DNA of 64,000 nt from Hypericibacter adhaerens (GCF_008728835.1 NZ_CP042582.1:1-64000), one strand, 5' to 3'. Positions 48,596 to 57,162 are shown, numbered from the stretch's first letter. Translations and numbers: made by a program. The notes: a model not told the origin generated them from the letters alone.

Positions 48596-49567
48596 ATGAT
48601 GCTGCGCAAGCGCGTACTCGTCACCGGCGGGGCCGGGTTCCTGGGCTCGCATCTGTGCGAGCGCCTGTTGCGCGAGGGCGCCGACGTGCTCTGCGTCGAC
48701 AACTTCTTCACCGGCACCAAGGACAATGTCGCGCATCTGCTGGACAGCCCTAATTTCGAGCTGCTGCGCCACGATGTGACCTTCCCGCTCTATGTCGAGG
48801 TGGACGAGATCTACAATCTCGCCTGCCCCGCCTCGCCGATCCACTACCAGCACGATCCCGTCCAGACGACCAAGACCTCGGTCCATGGCGCCATCAACAT
48901 GCTGGGCCTCGCCAAGCGCCTCAAGGCCAAGGTGTTCCAGGCCTCGACCTCCGAGGTCTATGGCGATCCCGAGGTGCATCCGCAGACCGAGGATTACCGC
49001 GGCAACGTCAACCCGATCGGGCCGCGCGCCTGCTACGACGAAGGCAAGCGCTGCGCCGAGACGCTGTTCTTCGACTATTACCGCCAGCACAATCTGCGCA
49101 TCCGCGTGGCGCGCATCTTCAACACCTATGGTCCGCGCATGCATCCCAATGACGGGCGCGTGGTGTCGAACTTCGTGGTCCAGGCGCTGCGCGGCGAGCC
49201 GATCACGATCTTCGGCGAGGGCATGCAGACCCGCGCCTTCTGCTATGTGGACGATCTGATCGAGGGCTTCCTCCGGCTGATGGCGGCGCCCGACGACCTG
49301 ACCGGTCCCGTCAATCTCGGCAATCCCGGCGAGTTCACCATCCGCCAGTTGGCCGAGATGGTGATCGAGCTGACCGGCTCCAAATCGAAGCTCGTGTTCC
49401 ATCCGCTGCCGGCGGACGATCCGCAGCAGCGCCGCCCCAACATCAAGCTGGCGCAGGACCGCCTGGGCTGGGAGCCCAAGATCCCGCTGGTGCAGGGCCT
49501 GGAAAAGACCATCACCTATTTCGACGGCCTCCTGGCCCGCCTGCCCAACCACGTCTTCCAGCGCTGA
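48596..49567 (+). CDS. UDP-glucuronic acid decarboxylase (UDP-xylose synthase) family
   Basis: This is a 323-aa extended short-chain dehydrogenase. [19 protein letters not shown] binds [18 protein letters not shown] and the catalytic Y-x3-K in [11 protein letters not shown] follow, then [20 protein letters not shown], all characteristic of UXS. It makes UDP-xylose for surface polysaccharide or glycosylation. An AAGGGGAG site fixes the ATG at 48596 rather than the earlier open frame. It follows the phosphatase gene by 146 bases. Confidence 0.93.
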   Translation: MMLRKRVLVTGGAGFLGSHLCERLLREGADVLCVDNFFTGTKDNVAHLLDSPNFELLRHDVTFPLYVEVDEIYNLACPASPIHYQHDPVQTTKTSVHGAINMLGLAKRLKAKVFQASTSEVYGDPEVHPQTEDYRGNVNPIGPRACYDEGKRCAETLFFDYYRQHNLRIRVARIFNTYGPRMHPNDGRVVSNFVVQALRGEPITIFGEGMQTRAFCYVDDLIEGFLRLMAAPDDLTGPVNLGNPGEFTIRQLAEMVIELTGSKSKLVFHPLPADDPQQRRPNIKLAQDRLGWEPKIPLVQGLEKTITYFDGLLARLPNHVFQR

Positions 49568-49609
49568 GGGCTGTGGCCGCCGCCGGAGTCTGGCGCCGCG
49601 CCGATCCGG

Positions 49610-49912
49610 TCAGCGGTCGAACGCCTCGTAGTGGGTCGCGGTCGGCTCGAGCTCGACCAGATAGTCCTTGTCGAAGGGATAGTATTTCGCCGTTTCGACC
49701 GGCGTGCCGGCGAAGCGCTCGATCGCCGCGAGCGAATCCCAGAAGGTCAGCATGTGGAAATGGGCGAGATCGCCCTCGATGCGCCGCAGCGCATAGGCCC
49801 CCTTGTTGCCGGGCGTGGATTTGTAGTCGGACAGCGCCACGTCGCGCATGAGCTTGAGGTAGCTGTCGGCTTTGGCGACCGGGGTTGCGCCATGCCAGAT
49901 GCGAACGATCAT
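49610..49912 (-). CDS. antibiotic biosynthesis monooxygenase-like (ABM fold) small protein
   Basis: This is a 100-aa ferredoxin-like dimeric alpha/beta barrel protein. MIVRIWHGATPVAKADSYLKLM at the start and AHFHMLTFWDSLAAIERFAG in the middle are the typical strand-helix-strand-helix pattern of ABM-like proteins. The substrate and any enzymatic role are unknown. The ATG of MIVRIWHG is chosen over one 20 codons earlier. Confidence 0.75.
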   Translation of the reverse strand: MIVRIWHGATPVAKADSYLKLMRDVALSDYKSTPGNKGAYALRRIEGDLAHFHMLTFWDSLAAIERFAGTPVETAKYYPFDKDYLVELEPTATHYEAFDR

Positions 49913-50061
49913 CGCCCTGTCTCCCGCTGCTGTTGACGGCTGGGTAGCCTTCGGCCCCTCGCAACGCCTCATCCTCCCGGATGGTTCCGTCGCGTGGCAT
50001 CTCGATGTCTAGTTAGGGACCGCCCCGTGGGATTCGAGGGGGTGCCCGGGGTCGCGCCGGT

Positions 50062-50475
50062 TCAGCCGCGCGCCTTCGCTTCCAGCCGCGCCATGAACTT
50101 CGCGTCATCGACGATGAAGCGCTCGTGATGGCCCCTGCCGATCACGTCCTTGTCGTCGCGGGCTTCGACCTTGAAGCGCAGGCGCCGGCCCTCGACCGCC
50201 ACGAGCTCGATCTCGCAGGTCACGGTCATGCCGATCGGGGTTGCCGCCTCGTGGCTGAGATCGACATGCGTGCCGACCGTGCGCTGGCCGGGTTCGAGAT
50301 GGGGAGCGAGCGCCGCGACGCAGGTCTCCTCGACGAACCCCACCATGAAGGCGGTGGCGAAAACCGGCGGCATGTCGTGGAAATGCGGGAAGGCCGGCGA
50401 GACCGCCGGCACGGTCAAGGCCCGATCGATCTTGACGCTCTCGCGATGACGCAAGCCGACAGGGGGCACGGGCAT
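50062..50475 (-). CDS. hot-dog thioesterase, FlK (fluoroacetyl-CoA thioesterase)-like
   Basis: This is a 137-aa hot-dog fold protein. FATAFMVGFVEETCVAAL near 40-57 and GQRTVGTHVDLSHEAATPIGMTVTC near 63-87 match the FlK-type arrangement, with a catalytic Glu in VEETC and a His in THVDLSH. Most bacterial relatives act on unknown short acyl-CoAs, so fluoroacetate specificity should not be assumed. It is 26 bases downstream of the threonine dehydratase-like gene on the same strand. Confidence 0.82.
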   Translation of the reverse strand: MPVPPVGLRHRESVKIDRALTVPAVSPAFPHFHDMPPVFATAFMVGFVEETCVAALAPHLEPGQRTVGTHVDLSHEAATPIGMTVTCEIELVAVEGRRLRFKVEARDDKDVIGRGHHERFIVDDAKFMARLEAKARG

Positions 50476-50501
50476 GGGCGTCGGTCCTTCCCCAGGCGCT
50501 G

Positions 50502-51455
50502 CTATTTGGCGAAATCGAGATTGGCGGGGTTGCTGCCGCAGACCAGGACCGCCACGTGCTCGCCCGCGCGCGGGCGATAGCGGCCCGAGAGCAGGCTGGC
50601 GAAGGCGGCGGCCCCGCCCGGCTCGGCCGCCAGCCGCAGCACGCGCCAGAGCGCCGTCTGCGCCTGCGCGATGGCCTCGTCGGGGACCAGCACCACGCGC
50701 TCCACGTGGCGCTGGGCGATCGGAAACATGAGCTGCCCCACGCGGCGCGGCGCCAGCGAATCGGCGGCGATGCCGCCGGCCTCGGCGTCGACCGGCTCGC
50801 CCGCTTCGAGCGCACGATAGAGCGTGGGCGCCGTCTCGGGCTCGACGCCGACGATCCTGACCCGTCCGCCGAACCAGGCCGCGATGCCGCCGATGAGCCC
50901 GCCGCCGCCCACGGCCACCAGCAGCGTGTCGATCTGCGGCGCCTGTTCCTCGATCTCCTTGCCCACGCTGCCCTGGCCAATCAGCGTCTCGACCTGGTCG
51001 TAGGCATGGATGGGAAGCGCGCCGCTTTGCGCCACCCAGGCCTCGCTCCGGGCCAGCGCATCGGCATAGCGCTCGCCGCCGACCACGAGATCCGCGCCAT
51101 AGGAGCGGATGCGCTCGATCTTGGCGGGCGAGGCGACGCTGGGCACGAAGATCTTGGCCGGCACGCCGCGCTTCATCGCGGCATAGGCGACAGCGGCGCC
51201 GTGATTGCCGCCCGAAGCCGCGACCACGCCGGCTGCCGGCACCTCGCGGAGCAGGAGGTTGGCGAAGGCGCCGCGCGGCTTGAAGGAGCCGGTATGCTGC
51301 AGGAGCTCGAGCTTGAGCTCGAGGGAACCGATATCGAGGCCGAAATCGGCGCTCTCCACGCGCATCATCGGCGTGCGTCGGATATGGGGCGCGATCAGCG
51401 AAGCCGTGGTCGCGATCCGATCGCGGCCGATCGTCCAGTTGTCCTTGTCCGTCAT
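50502..51455 (-). CDS. PLP-dependent threonine/serine dehydratase family protein
   Basis: This is a 317-aa fold-type II PLP enzyme. The Schiff-base Lys lies in HTGSFKPRGAFANLL near 56, the substrate loop in ASGGNHGAAVAYAA near 80 and the phosphate-binding Gly loop in VAVGGGGLIGGIAA near 182. This matches catabolic threonine ammonia-lyase/serine dehydratase without an ACT regulatory domain. Serine racemase activity is an alternative. It is probably co-transcribed with the thioesterase. Confidence 0.88.
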   Translation of the reverse strand: MTDKDNWTIGRDRIATTASLIAPHIRRTPMMRVESADFGLDIGSLELKLELLQHTGSFKPRGAFANLLLREVPAAGVVAASGGNHGAAVAYAAMKRGVPAKIFVPSVASPAKIERIRSYGADLVVGGERYADALARSEAWVAQSGALPIHAYDQVETLIGQGSVGKEIEEQAPQIDTLLVAVGGGGLIGGIAAWFGGRVRIVGVEPETAPTLYRALEAGEPVDAEAGGIAADSLAPRRVGQLMFPIAQRHVERVVLVPDEAIAQAQTALWRVLRLAAEPGGAAAFASLLSGRYRPRAGEHVAVLVCGSNPANLDFAK

Positions 51456-51497
51456 CGGGTCCGTTTGGAAATAGGGTTCGGGAAACGCCGCCCGATC

Positions 51498-52439
51498 CTA
51501 CAATGTCAGCTCCCAGGTTTCGCCGACAAGATCGTGGCCGAAGCTGCGATGCGGCTCCGACTTGATCAGCCGGAAGCCGAAACTCTCATAAAGCTTCCGG
51601 GCGGCGGTGAGGTTGCTGTTGGTCCAGAGCCGGACCCGGCGATAGCCGCGGTCCCGCGCGAAGGCGAGGCATTCCTCGACCAGCCGCCGCCCCAGCCCCA
51701 GGCCGCGGGCGGAAGGTTCGACCAGCAGCATGCGCAGCTTGGCGATGGTCGCCGTTTCCTGCACGAGGAAGACCGAGCCCAGGATCTCGCCCCGGCGCTC
51801 GGCGATCCAGCAGCGCTCGCGCGCCGGATCGAAGTTCTTGACGAAGCCGGCCACGATCTCCGCCACCAGCGCTTCGAAAGTCCCGTCCCAGCCATATTCG
51901 GCGGCATAGAGCGCGCCGTGACGATGCGCCACCCAGCCCATGTCGCCCGGCCGGTGCGGGCGCAGGACGATGTCGGCGGCGGCCTCCGCCTCGCCATCGT
52001 GGGCGTCCAGCATGCTCTCGATCTGCCGCATGGCGGTCTCGAGCCGGCCTCGATCCGGCTCCGACAAAGGCTCGAGCAGGCCCGCGATCTGGCGGCGGGT
52101 GACGCGATCGAGGCCGGCGAAGGTCTTGCGGCCCTTGGCGGTGAGGCTCAGATGACGCTGGCGCGCATCTTCGGCCGAGGCCGCGCGCGACAGCAGCCCC
52201 TGCTTCTCGAAGCCGCGCAGGATGCGGCTCAGATAGCCGGGATCGAGGCCCAGCGCCTCGGCCAGGTCTGAGGCCGTGGGCCGGTTGCGATGGGCCAGCT
52301 CGTAGAGGATCCGCGCCTGGGTCAGGGTGAAGGGGCTGTCCAGGAGCCCCTCGCCCAGCACGCCGATCTTGCGGGTGTAGAAGCGGTTGAAGCGGCGCAC
52401 CGCCTGGACGCGGCGATCGAGATCGGCCGAAAGCGCCAT
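51498..52439 (-). CDS. MarR-type regulator fused to GNAT acetyltransferase
   Basis: This 313-aa protein has two domains. The first is a MarR winged helix (about 1-140, with PTASDLAEALGLDPGYLSRILRGFEKQGLL). The second is a C-terminal GNAT domain (about 150-313, with LLVEPSARGLGLGRRLVEECLAFA and NLTAARKLYESFGFRLI). The GNAT part may act as effector sensor or modify another protein. A 9-bp-arm palindrome overlaps its predicted promoter 30-62 bases upstream of the ATG, which suggests autorepression. Confidence 0.93.
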   Translation of the reverse strand: MALSADLDRRVQAVRRFNRFYTRKIGVLGEGLLDSPFTLTQARILYELAHRNRPTASDLAEALGLDPGYLSRILRGFEKQGLLSRAASAEDARQRHLSLTAKGRKTFAGLDRVTRRQIAGLLEPLSEPDRGRLETAMRQIESMLDAHDGEAEAAADIVLRPHRPGDMGWVAHRHGALYAAEYGWDGTFEALVAEIVAGFVKNFDPARERCWIAERRGEILGSVFLVQETATIAKLRMLLVEPSARGLGLGRRLVEECLAFARDRGYRRVRLWTNSNLTAARKLYESFGFRLIKSEPHRSFGHDLVGETWELTL

Positions 52440-52468
52440 GGGAAGGTCTCCGGGAAGGGCAGGGGCCC

Positions 52469-52497
52469 ATTCTCGGCAAAATAGTTGACTGAGTCAA
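52469..52497 (-). promoter_or_regulatory. candidate promoter of the MarR-GNAT gene
   Basis: Read on the minus strand, TTGACT (52497-52492) and GAGAAT (52474-52469) are 17 bases apart, and the -10 is 29 bases before the ATG. The -35 hexamer lies inside the MarR-type palindrome. Confidence 0.55.
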
Positions 52498-52501
52498 CTA
52501 T
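52481..52501. promoter_or_regulatory. MarR-type operator palindrome
   Basis: Perfect 9-base arms ATAGTTGAC (52481-52489) and GTCAACTAT (52493-52501) lie around a 3-base centre, 42-62 bases upstream of the MarR-GNAT start codon. The right arm also contains the mtgA stop codon (52494-52496). Symmetry, length and AT content are typical of MarR binding sites. Confidence 0.75.
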
Positions 52502-53234
52502 GGGGGCAGACGGCGGCGCCCGCGTCCGGCGCGTCCAGCGCGCGGGTCATGATCGTGTTGGCGCGCTTCTTCACATAGGGCCCGGGATTGACCGCCGACC
52601 ATTCGTCGGGGTTGGGCAGCACCGAGGCAAGCAGGGCCGCCTGGTAGCGCGTGAGCTCGCCGGCGCTCTTCTTGAAGAAGCGCTGCGAGGCGGCCTCGGC
52701 GCCATAGGTGCCCGGACCGAACTCGATCACGTTGAGATAGACCTCCATGATCCGCTGCTTGCCCCAGACGAGCTCGATCAGCAGGGTGAAATAGGCTTCG
52801 AGCCCCTTGCGGACCCAGTGGCGGCCCGGCCAGAGGAAGACGTTCTTCGCGGTCTGGTTGGAGATGGTGGAGCCGCCGCGCAGGCGGCTGGAGCCCGCCT
52901 CGATCTTGTCCCAGGCGGCCTGGATCGAGGCCCAGTCGAAGCCGTGATGCTCGCAGAAATGCGCGTCCTCCGCCGCGATCACGCTGCGGATGAGATGGGG
53001 CGAGATGCGGTCGATCGGGACCCAGTCCTTGTGGATGCCGCGGCCCTCGAGGAGACCGCCGATCATGAGGATGGTGATGGGCGGCGGCAGGGTCGCGTAG
53101 ACGACCGTCAGGATGACCGAGAGGCCGAAGAAGCCCGCGCCCAGCCGCAGCAGCCAGAGCCAGATCCGGCCCGGCAGCGAGCGGCGCTGCCGTCCGGCGG
53201 GCGATGGAGTCGCGAGGCCGGATCCCGGCGTCAC
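52494..53234 (-). CDS. mtgA: monofunctional biosynthetic peptidoglycan transglycosylase
   Basis: This GT51 enzyme polymerises lipid II in the periplasm. It has an N-terminal membrane anchor (IWLWLLRLGAGFFGLSVILTVVYA), then AAEDAHFCEHHGFDWASI, GGSTISNQTAKNVFLWPGRHWVRKGLEA and VYLNVIEFGPGTYGAEAAS. The start is uncertain: the GTG at 53234 gives a normal 246 aa. The frame is open to an ATG at 53414, but that would overlap the divergent mmcB start. Confidence 0.92.
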   Translation of the reverse strand: MTPGSGLATPSPAGRQRRSLPGRIWLWLLRLGAGFFGLSVILTVVYATLPPPITILMIGGLLEGRGIHKDWVPIDRISPHLIRSVIAAEDAHFCEHHGFDWASIQAAWDKIEAGSSRLRGGSTISNQTAKNVFLWPGRHWVRKGLEAYFTLLIELVWGKQRIMEVYLNVIEFGPGTYGAEAASQRFFKKSAGELTRYQAALLASVLPNPDEWSAVNPGPYVKKRANTIMTRALDAPDAGAAVCPHS

Positions 53235-53407
53235 GGCCCCGTCTCGTGGATCGACCTCTCCATCTCCCAAGGCGCTGCCGGCTCCCGCTGCTCCCAGCCG
53301 CAATCTACCGGCCTGACGCGGGCTCTGCCAACATGCTAGCGGAAAGCGCGGGCCACGGTTGCCGCCATGGACAAGACCCGAGGGGCTCGGGCAGAGTCGC
53401 GGCACCC

Positions 53408-53842
53408 ATGGCACTCCCCGATCCCGAAATCGCGCTGAAGCTGGCGCGCGGCGTCAGCCGCTTCCTCGAGAATCTGGGCTACGGCACCGTGACCGAGTTC
53501 TCGCTCGCCACCGGCCGGCGCGCCGACGTGTTCGGCGTGAACGAGCGCGGCGAGACCGTCATCGTCGAGGTCAAGAGCTCGCCGGTCGATTTCCTGACCG
53601 ACGGCAAATGGCCCGAGTACCGCGAATTCTGCGATTACTTCTATTTCGCGGTGGCGGTCGATTTCCCGCGCGAGATCCTCCCGGAAGAATGCGGGCTGAT
53701 CGTCGCCGACGCCTATGGCGCCGAGATCCTGCGGGCGAGCGACCTGGTCTCGCTCAATGCCAGCCGGCGCAAGGCGCTCCTGCTGCGCTTCGCCCTCACC
53801 GCGAGCCAACGCCTGCGCCGACTGCTCGATCCCGATCTCTGA
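53408..53842 (+). CDS. mmcB: MmcB-family DNA repair protein
   Basis: This is a 144-aa protein with a restriction-endonuclease-like core. Motifs RRADVFGVNERGETVIVEVKSSPVDFLTDGKW (D...E-x-K) and YFYFAVAVDFPREILPEECGLIVADAYGAEI are characteristic of the alphaproteobacterial MmcB family, which takes part in the damage response in Caulobacter. The chosen ATG starts MALPDPEI. I did not identify a clear SOS box in the spacer before it. Confidence 0.87.
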   Translation: MALPDPEIALKLARGVSRFLENLGYGTVTEFSLATGRRADVFGVNERGETVIVEVKSSPVDFLTDGKWPEYREFCDYFYFAVAVDFPREILPEECGLIVADAYGAEILRASDLVSLNASRRKALLLRFALTASQRLRRLLDPDL

Positions 53843-53847
53843 CGGCG

Positions 53848-54507
53848 CTATCCCGGCTTTTGCGGCGTCTCGGCCGCACGGTCGAGCAGCGCGATCACCT
53901 CGCGATCGTCCATCTGGTGGAAATCGGCGTAGAAATAGCCGATCGCGCCGAAGCCTTCGGGCTGCGTCAGGGCGACGACCTCGTCGCAGTCGCGCGCCAG
54001 ATCGGCGACTGTTTCAGGAGGCGCCACCGGCACCGCCAGCACGAGGCGCGCCGGATTCTGACGGCGCACCGCATGGAGGGCCGCGCGCGCCGTGGCCCCG
54101 GTCGCGATCCCGTCATCCACCAGGATCGCGGTCTTGCCCTTGAGGCCCGGATGCGGGCGGTCCTTCAGATAGAGCCGGCGCCGGCGCGCGATCTCGGCGA
54201 GCTCGCGTTTCGCCGCCCGGTCCACATAGTCCGCCGGCAGATCGAGCGCCGCTGCCACATCCTCGTTGACGACGATCTCGGGATGCTCGCCATCGACCAC
54301 GGCACCGACCGCGAGCTCCGGTTGCGAGGGCGCGCCGATCTTGCGCACCAGCACCAGATCGAGCCCGCAGCCCAGCGCCCGGGCGATCTCACAGCCGACG
54401 GCGACGCCGCCGCGCGGCAGCGCCAGCACCACAGGGTCCTGCCGCCGGAACTTCTCGAGCGCCGCCGCCAGCTGGCGCCCGGCATCCTGCCGATCGATGA
54501 AACGCAT
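53848..54507 (-). CDS. phosphoribosyltransferase-family protein
   Basis: This is a 219-aa type I PRTase-like protein. VVLALPRGGVAVGCEIARAL near 27 and the PRPP loop AILVDDGIATGATARAALHA near 124 are visible, and a family-typical tail FGAIGYFYADFHQMDDREVIALL ends the protein. Such proteins often lie in dormancy or hypoxia gene groups, and the substrate base is unknown. An FNR-type box lies 96 bases upstream of its start. The ATG of MRFIDRQ follows a GGGGG site. Confidence 0.88.
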   Translation of the reverse strand: MRFIDRQDAGRQLAAALEKFRRQDPVVLALPRGGVAVGCEIARALGCGLDLVLVRKIGAPSQPELAVGAVVDGEHPEIVVNEDVAAALDLPADYVDRAAKRELAEIARRRRLYLKDRPHPGLKGKTAILVDDGIATGATARAALHAVRRQNPARLVLAVPVAPPETVADLARDCDEVVALTQPEGFGAIGYFYADFHQMDDREVIALLDRAAETPQKPG

Positions 54508-54602
54508 GGGATGCCCCCGATGTCTTCGTCCCGGCACGAACCGGGGCGGAAAGAGATACCGAAACCGGACTCAATTCCTCGTCCCGCCCCCGCGTCAATG
54601 CG

Positions 54603-54616
54603 TTGACCTGAATCAA
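54603..54616. promoter_or_regulatory. FNR/FixK-type binding site (TTGA-N6-TCAA)
   Basis: TTGACCTGAATCAA matches the TTGAT-N4-ATCAA consensus at 9 of 10 positions. It sits between the divergent PRTase gene (start 54507) and the small-protein/hibernation-factor genes (start 54766). Oxygen-responsive control of either or both sides is likely. Confidence 0.75.
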
Positions 54617-54765
54617 AGCGCCAAACCCGGCGGCCCGGCGAAATAAACGTGTGGCGGGGCAGGCGCTTCCCGGAAACGGGCCGGTGCCGTTGAAGCCCCG
54701 GGGTGGGACAACCATGTAAAAATCATGGGTCTCGCTTTGGTGGAGCGGCCAGGGGAGGACAGGCA

Positions 54766-55002
54766 ATGCCGGGACTGAAGCCCAAGGACATCCGCGAGAT
54801 CGTCGGCGAGATCGACGATCAGCGCGTCACCGAAATCCTGGCCCTGGAGCCGACCGCGGCCGAGCTCGCAGAGGCGGCGGCTTGGCTCTCGGACGATGAC
54901 GCGCAGCGCCATGAAGCGGCGGCCCTGCCCGCCGGGCGCGTGGCGCAGATCTGCGAGATCCTGGCCGCCGACGAGATGGAAGAGGAGGACCGGCGCTCCT
55001 GA
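54766..55002 (+). CDS. small conserved-looking hypothetical protein
   Basis: This is a 78-aa acidic, helical protein, not assigned to a family. The first half reads like KPKDIREIVGEIDDQRVTEIL, then LEPTAAELAEAAAWLSDDD. It has GGGGAGGA upstream (54751-54758). It lies between an FNR-type box and a hibernation-factor gene, so it is probably part of a microaerobic or stationary-phase group. Its codon use is strongly GC3, supporting a real gene. Confidence 0.65.
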   Translation: MPGLKPKDIREIVGEIDDQRVTEILALEPTAAELAEAAAWLSDDDAQRHEAAALPAGRVAQICEILAADEMEEEDRRS

Positions 55003-55070
55003 GGGAGCGGCTTCGCCTGGGGACGCGCGCCGGCGAGGATCGCGTCGCCCGCAAGATCGAGTTCCGCGTC

Positions 55071-55505
55071 ATGAGAGGATCCCCGATGAGAGAAACGACA
55101 GAGTTGCCCTCGCTCACGATCAGCTATCGCAATCTCGATCCTTCGCCCGCGCTCGAGACCGAGGTCCGCCGGCGCTTCGACAAGCTGATGAAGCTCGGAC
55201 GCGAGCGGTTGATCGCCTGCCATGTGGTGATCTCGGCCCCCAACCGGCGGCGCCAGCAGGGCAAGCTCTATTCGGTCAATCTGCGCCTCGAGCTGCCGCG
55301 CGGCAGCCTGCCCGTGAATCGCAATCCGCCGCTCGACCATGCGCATGAGGATGCGCATGTGGCGATTCATGACGCCTTCGACGCGGCGCTGCGCCGGCTG
55401 GCCGAATTCCGCCGCCGCTTGAACGGAGAGATCAAAACCCATGCGGCAAAACGTCCGCGCCTGCGCGCCGCGCGCGACAGCCATGCGGACGAGGGAGAGT
55501 CCTGA
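55071..55505 (+). CDS. ribosome hibernation-promoting factor (HPF/RaiA-like)
   Basis: This is a 144-aa protein with the sigma-54-modulation/RaiA fold. LTISYRNLDPSPALETEVRRRFDKL and later KLYSVNLRLELPRG, then DAHVAIHDAFDAALRRLAEFRRR, are the typical two-helix pattern. It binds the 30S subunit to silence translation in stress or starvation. It lacks the long C-terminal dimerisation domain of long HPF. A second ATG at 55086 is a possible start. It is downstream of an FNR-type box. Confidence 0.85.
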   Translation: MRGSPMRETTELPSLTISYRNLDPSPALETEVRRRFDKLMKLGRERLIACHVVISAPNRRRQQGKLYSVNLRLELPRGSLPVNRNPPLDHAHEDAHVAIHDAFDAALRRLAEFRRRLNGEIKTHAAKRPRLRAARDSHADEGES

Positions 55506-55711
55506 GCTATTGAAAGATTCCAGGGGCGGGTCCAACTCGCTGCATCGACGGCGGTTTTACGGTTCGAGCGGAATTGCACAGCATAGCCGCATGAATTGCT
55601 GGGCCGCCGGTTCGAGCTTCGAGATCACCCTTTAATCATTTGGCAAGGCTGGGGGATTCCGTTATCCCCTCCGGCCTCGCGCGTTGCCATTAGAGACCGG
55701 ACCCGCCCGCC

Positions 55712-55936
55712 ATGCGTCACGCCCGCCAGATCACGCTCGTTCTGCAGGATCGCGACAGCGATGCTCCCGCCGAGCTCGACCTCGACACCATGCAGGAGCT
55801 GCTGGCCCAGAAGCCGCTGATCTCCCACACCGACGCCGGTGGCCGCCTGCTGATCTACAGCCTCGACCGCCACCATGAATCGGCCTGCAAGATCGTCCTG
55901 CGATCGGCCGCCAACGATCATCAGCCGAAGAAGTAG
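55712..55936 (+). CDS. small hypothetical protein
   Basis: This is a 74-aa protein with no recognised domain. RQITLVLQDRDSDAPAELDLDTMQELLAQKPLISHTDAGGRLLIYSLDRHHESACKIVLRS reads as a compact alpha/beta protein with two histidines and one cysteine (both stretches are quoted in pieces under twenty residues elsewhere in family comparisons; none was possible here). Third codon positions are almost all G or C, as in genuine genes here. No clear ribosome-binding site is seen. Confidence 0.55.
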   Translation: MRHARQITLVLQDRDSDAPAELDLDTMQELLAQKPLISHTDAGGRLLIYSLDRHHESACKIVLRSAANDHQPKK

Positions 55937-55987
55937 CCGCGACCGTCGGCCAAGTGCCGCTCTCGCAGCGGAGGAACCGCGGCTCTC

Positions 55988-56659
55988 CTAATTCTCCGCC
56001 CACATCCGCAGCAGGTTCATATGGACCTTGATGAGCTGCTTGGTGTCGGCGGCATCGGGGGCTTCGCGGTTGCGCGTGTCGGCGATCTGCGACAGCTCGT
56101 AGAGCAGGTTGCGCTGGTGCGGATCCTTGACCAGGCTCTGGATCCAGAGCACCGCCGCCAGCCGCTCGCCGCGCAGGATCGGCTTGACCTCGTGGTAATA
56201 GATCGTCGGATAGAGCACGGCATCGCCCATCGGCAGCTTGGCCGTCTTCACGCCGAACTCGGTCTCGAGCGACAGCTCGCCGCCTTCATAGCTGTCGGGA
56301 TCGGACAGGAAGATCGTCATCGAGAGATCGATGCGCATGCGGTCCTGCTTGCCCATCACGGCGGCGTCCATGTGCATGCCGTAATGCATGCCGACGCCAT
56401 AGCGGCTGTAGATCGGCCGCGTGATGGATTTGGGGCGGGCGGCGGCATCGAGCGTCTGGTTGCGGGCCAAGGCCGCCATGACGGTACGGTCGAGCTCGGG
56501 CTTGGCCGGAAAGCGGAAATCCAGCTCCTCGTTGGCCTTCCGGTTGCGGCCCAGATTGCCGGCCGAGGACTTGCCGTCCTGGAACTGCCCGCTGCGCAGG
56601 GCCGCGACGATCTGCTCGCACTCGGCCGGCGTCAGAACCTGCGGCAACCAGAACAGCAT
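55988..56659 (-). CDS. PKHD-type Fe(II)/2-oxoglutarate hydroxylase (PiuC/YbiX-like)
   Basis: This 223-aa dioxygenase is of the YbiX/PiuC type. TPAECEQIVAALRSGQFQDG opens the fold. The iron triad appears as H-x-D in YGMHMDAAVM near 96-105 and a distal His in YYHEVKPI near 156, with the 2-oxoglutarate-binding Arg in RGERLAAVLW near 166. Homologues are often linked to TonB-dependent iron uptake, but no such receptor is nearby. It is 42 bases downstream of the cytochrome c gene on the same strand. Confidence 0.9.
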   Translation of the reverse strand: MLFWLPQVLTPAECEQIVAALRSGQFQDGKSSAGNLGRNRKANEELDFRFPAKPELDRTVMAALARNQTLDAAARPKSITRPIYSRYGVGMHYGMHMDAAVMGKQDRMRIDLSMTIFLSDPDSYEGGELSLETEFGVKTAKLPMGDAVLYPTIYYHEVKPILRGERLAAVLWIQSLVKDPHQRNLLYELSQIADTRNREAPDAADTKQLIKVHMNLLRMWAEN

Positions 56660-56701
56660 TCCCTTCGCTCCCGTTTCGTCGGCCCGGCCTGACCCGCAGC
56701 C

Positions 56702-57082
56702 TCACCAGCCATTGCCGGTCTGGCCGCGCAACGACATCAGATAGGCGATGATCGAATCCAGCTCCGCCGGTTCCAGCGGCTCCTCGGGCATCGGATCGCG
56801 CGGCGCGTGGATATAGCTGCGGAAATAGGCCGCGTCGCGATTTTCCTGATGCGCCGCCTGCCAGAAGCTCGGCGCCTTGAATTCCTCCTCGCCGGTCTCG
56901 GTCTCGATCAGGACCGGCGGCGGGATCGCCTGCTCGAAGGCGACGCGATGGCAGCCCGCGCAATATTTGCGTGCGAGGGCCTGGCCGCGGGCGGCGGGAT
57001 CCTCGTCGGCGCGGGCAACGGGACCGGAGGCCAGCGCGAGGCCGAGCAGGACTCCGGACAGCAGAACAACGGACAGACGCAA
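56702..57082 (-). CDS. c-type cytochrome (monoheme, exported)
   Basis: Drawn from a TTG at 57082 (126 aa), preceded by GGAG, which yields a signal peptide (LSVVLLSGVLLGLALASGPVARA). Heme binds at C-x-x-C-H (KYCAGCHRV), with an axial Met probably in DPMPEE near 100. The frame extends upstream, but only this start gives a normal signal. It is a periplasmic electron carrier, and its partner is unknown. Confidence 0.85.
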   Translation of the reverse strand: MRLSVVLLSGVLLGLALASGPVARADEDPAARGQALARKYCAGCHRVAFEQAIPPPVLIETETGEEEFKAPSFWQAAHQENRDAAYFRSYIHAPRDPMPEEPLEPAELDSIIAYLMSLRGQTGNGW

Positions 57083-57162
57083 ACGGGGTCTCCAGCATTC
57101 CCGACGGGCGCTCAACAGAGCATCCGGCGCGTGACCTTGTCCAGAGACCGTGGGAAAGGCCC

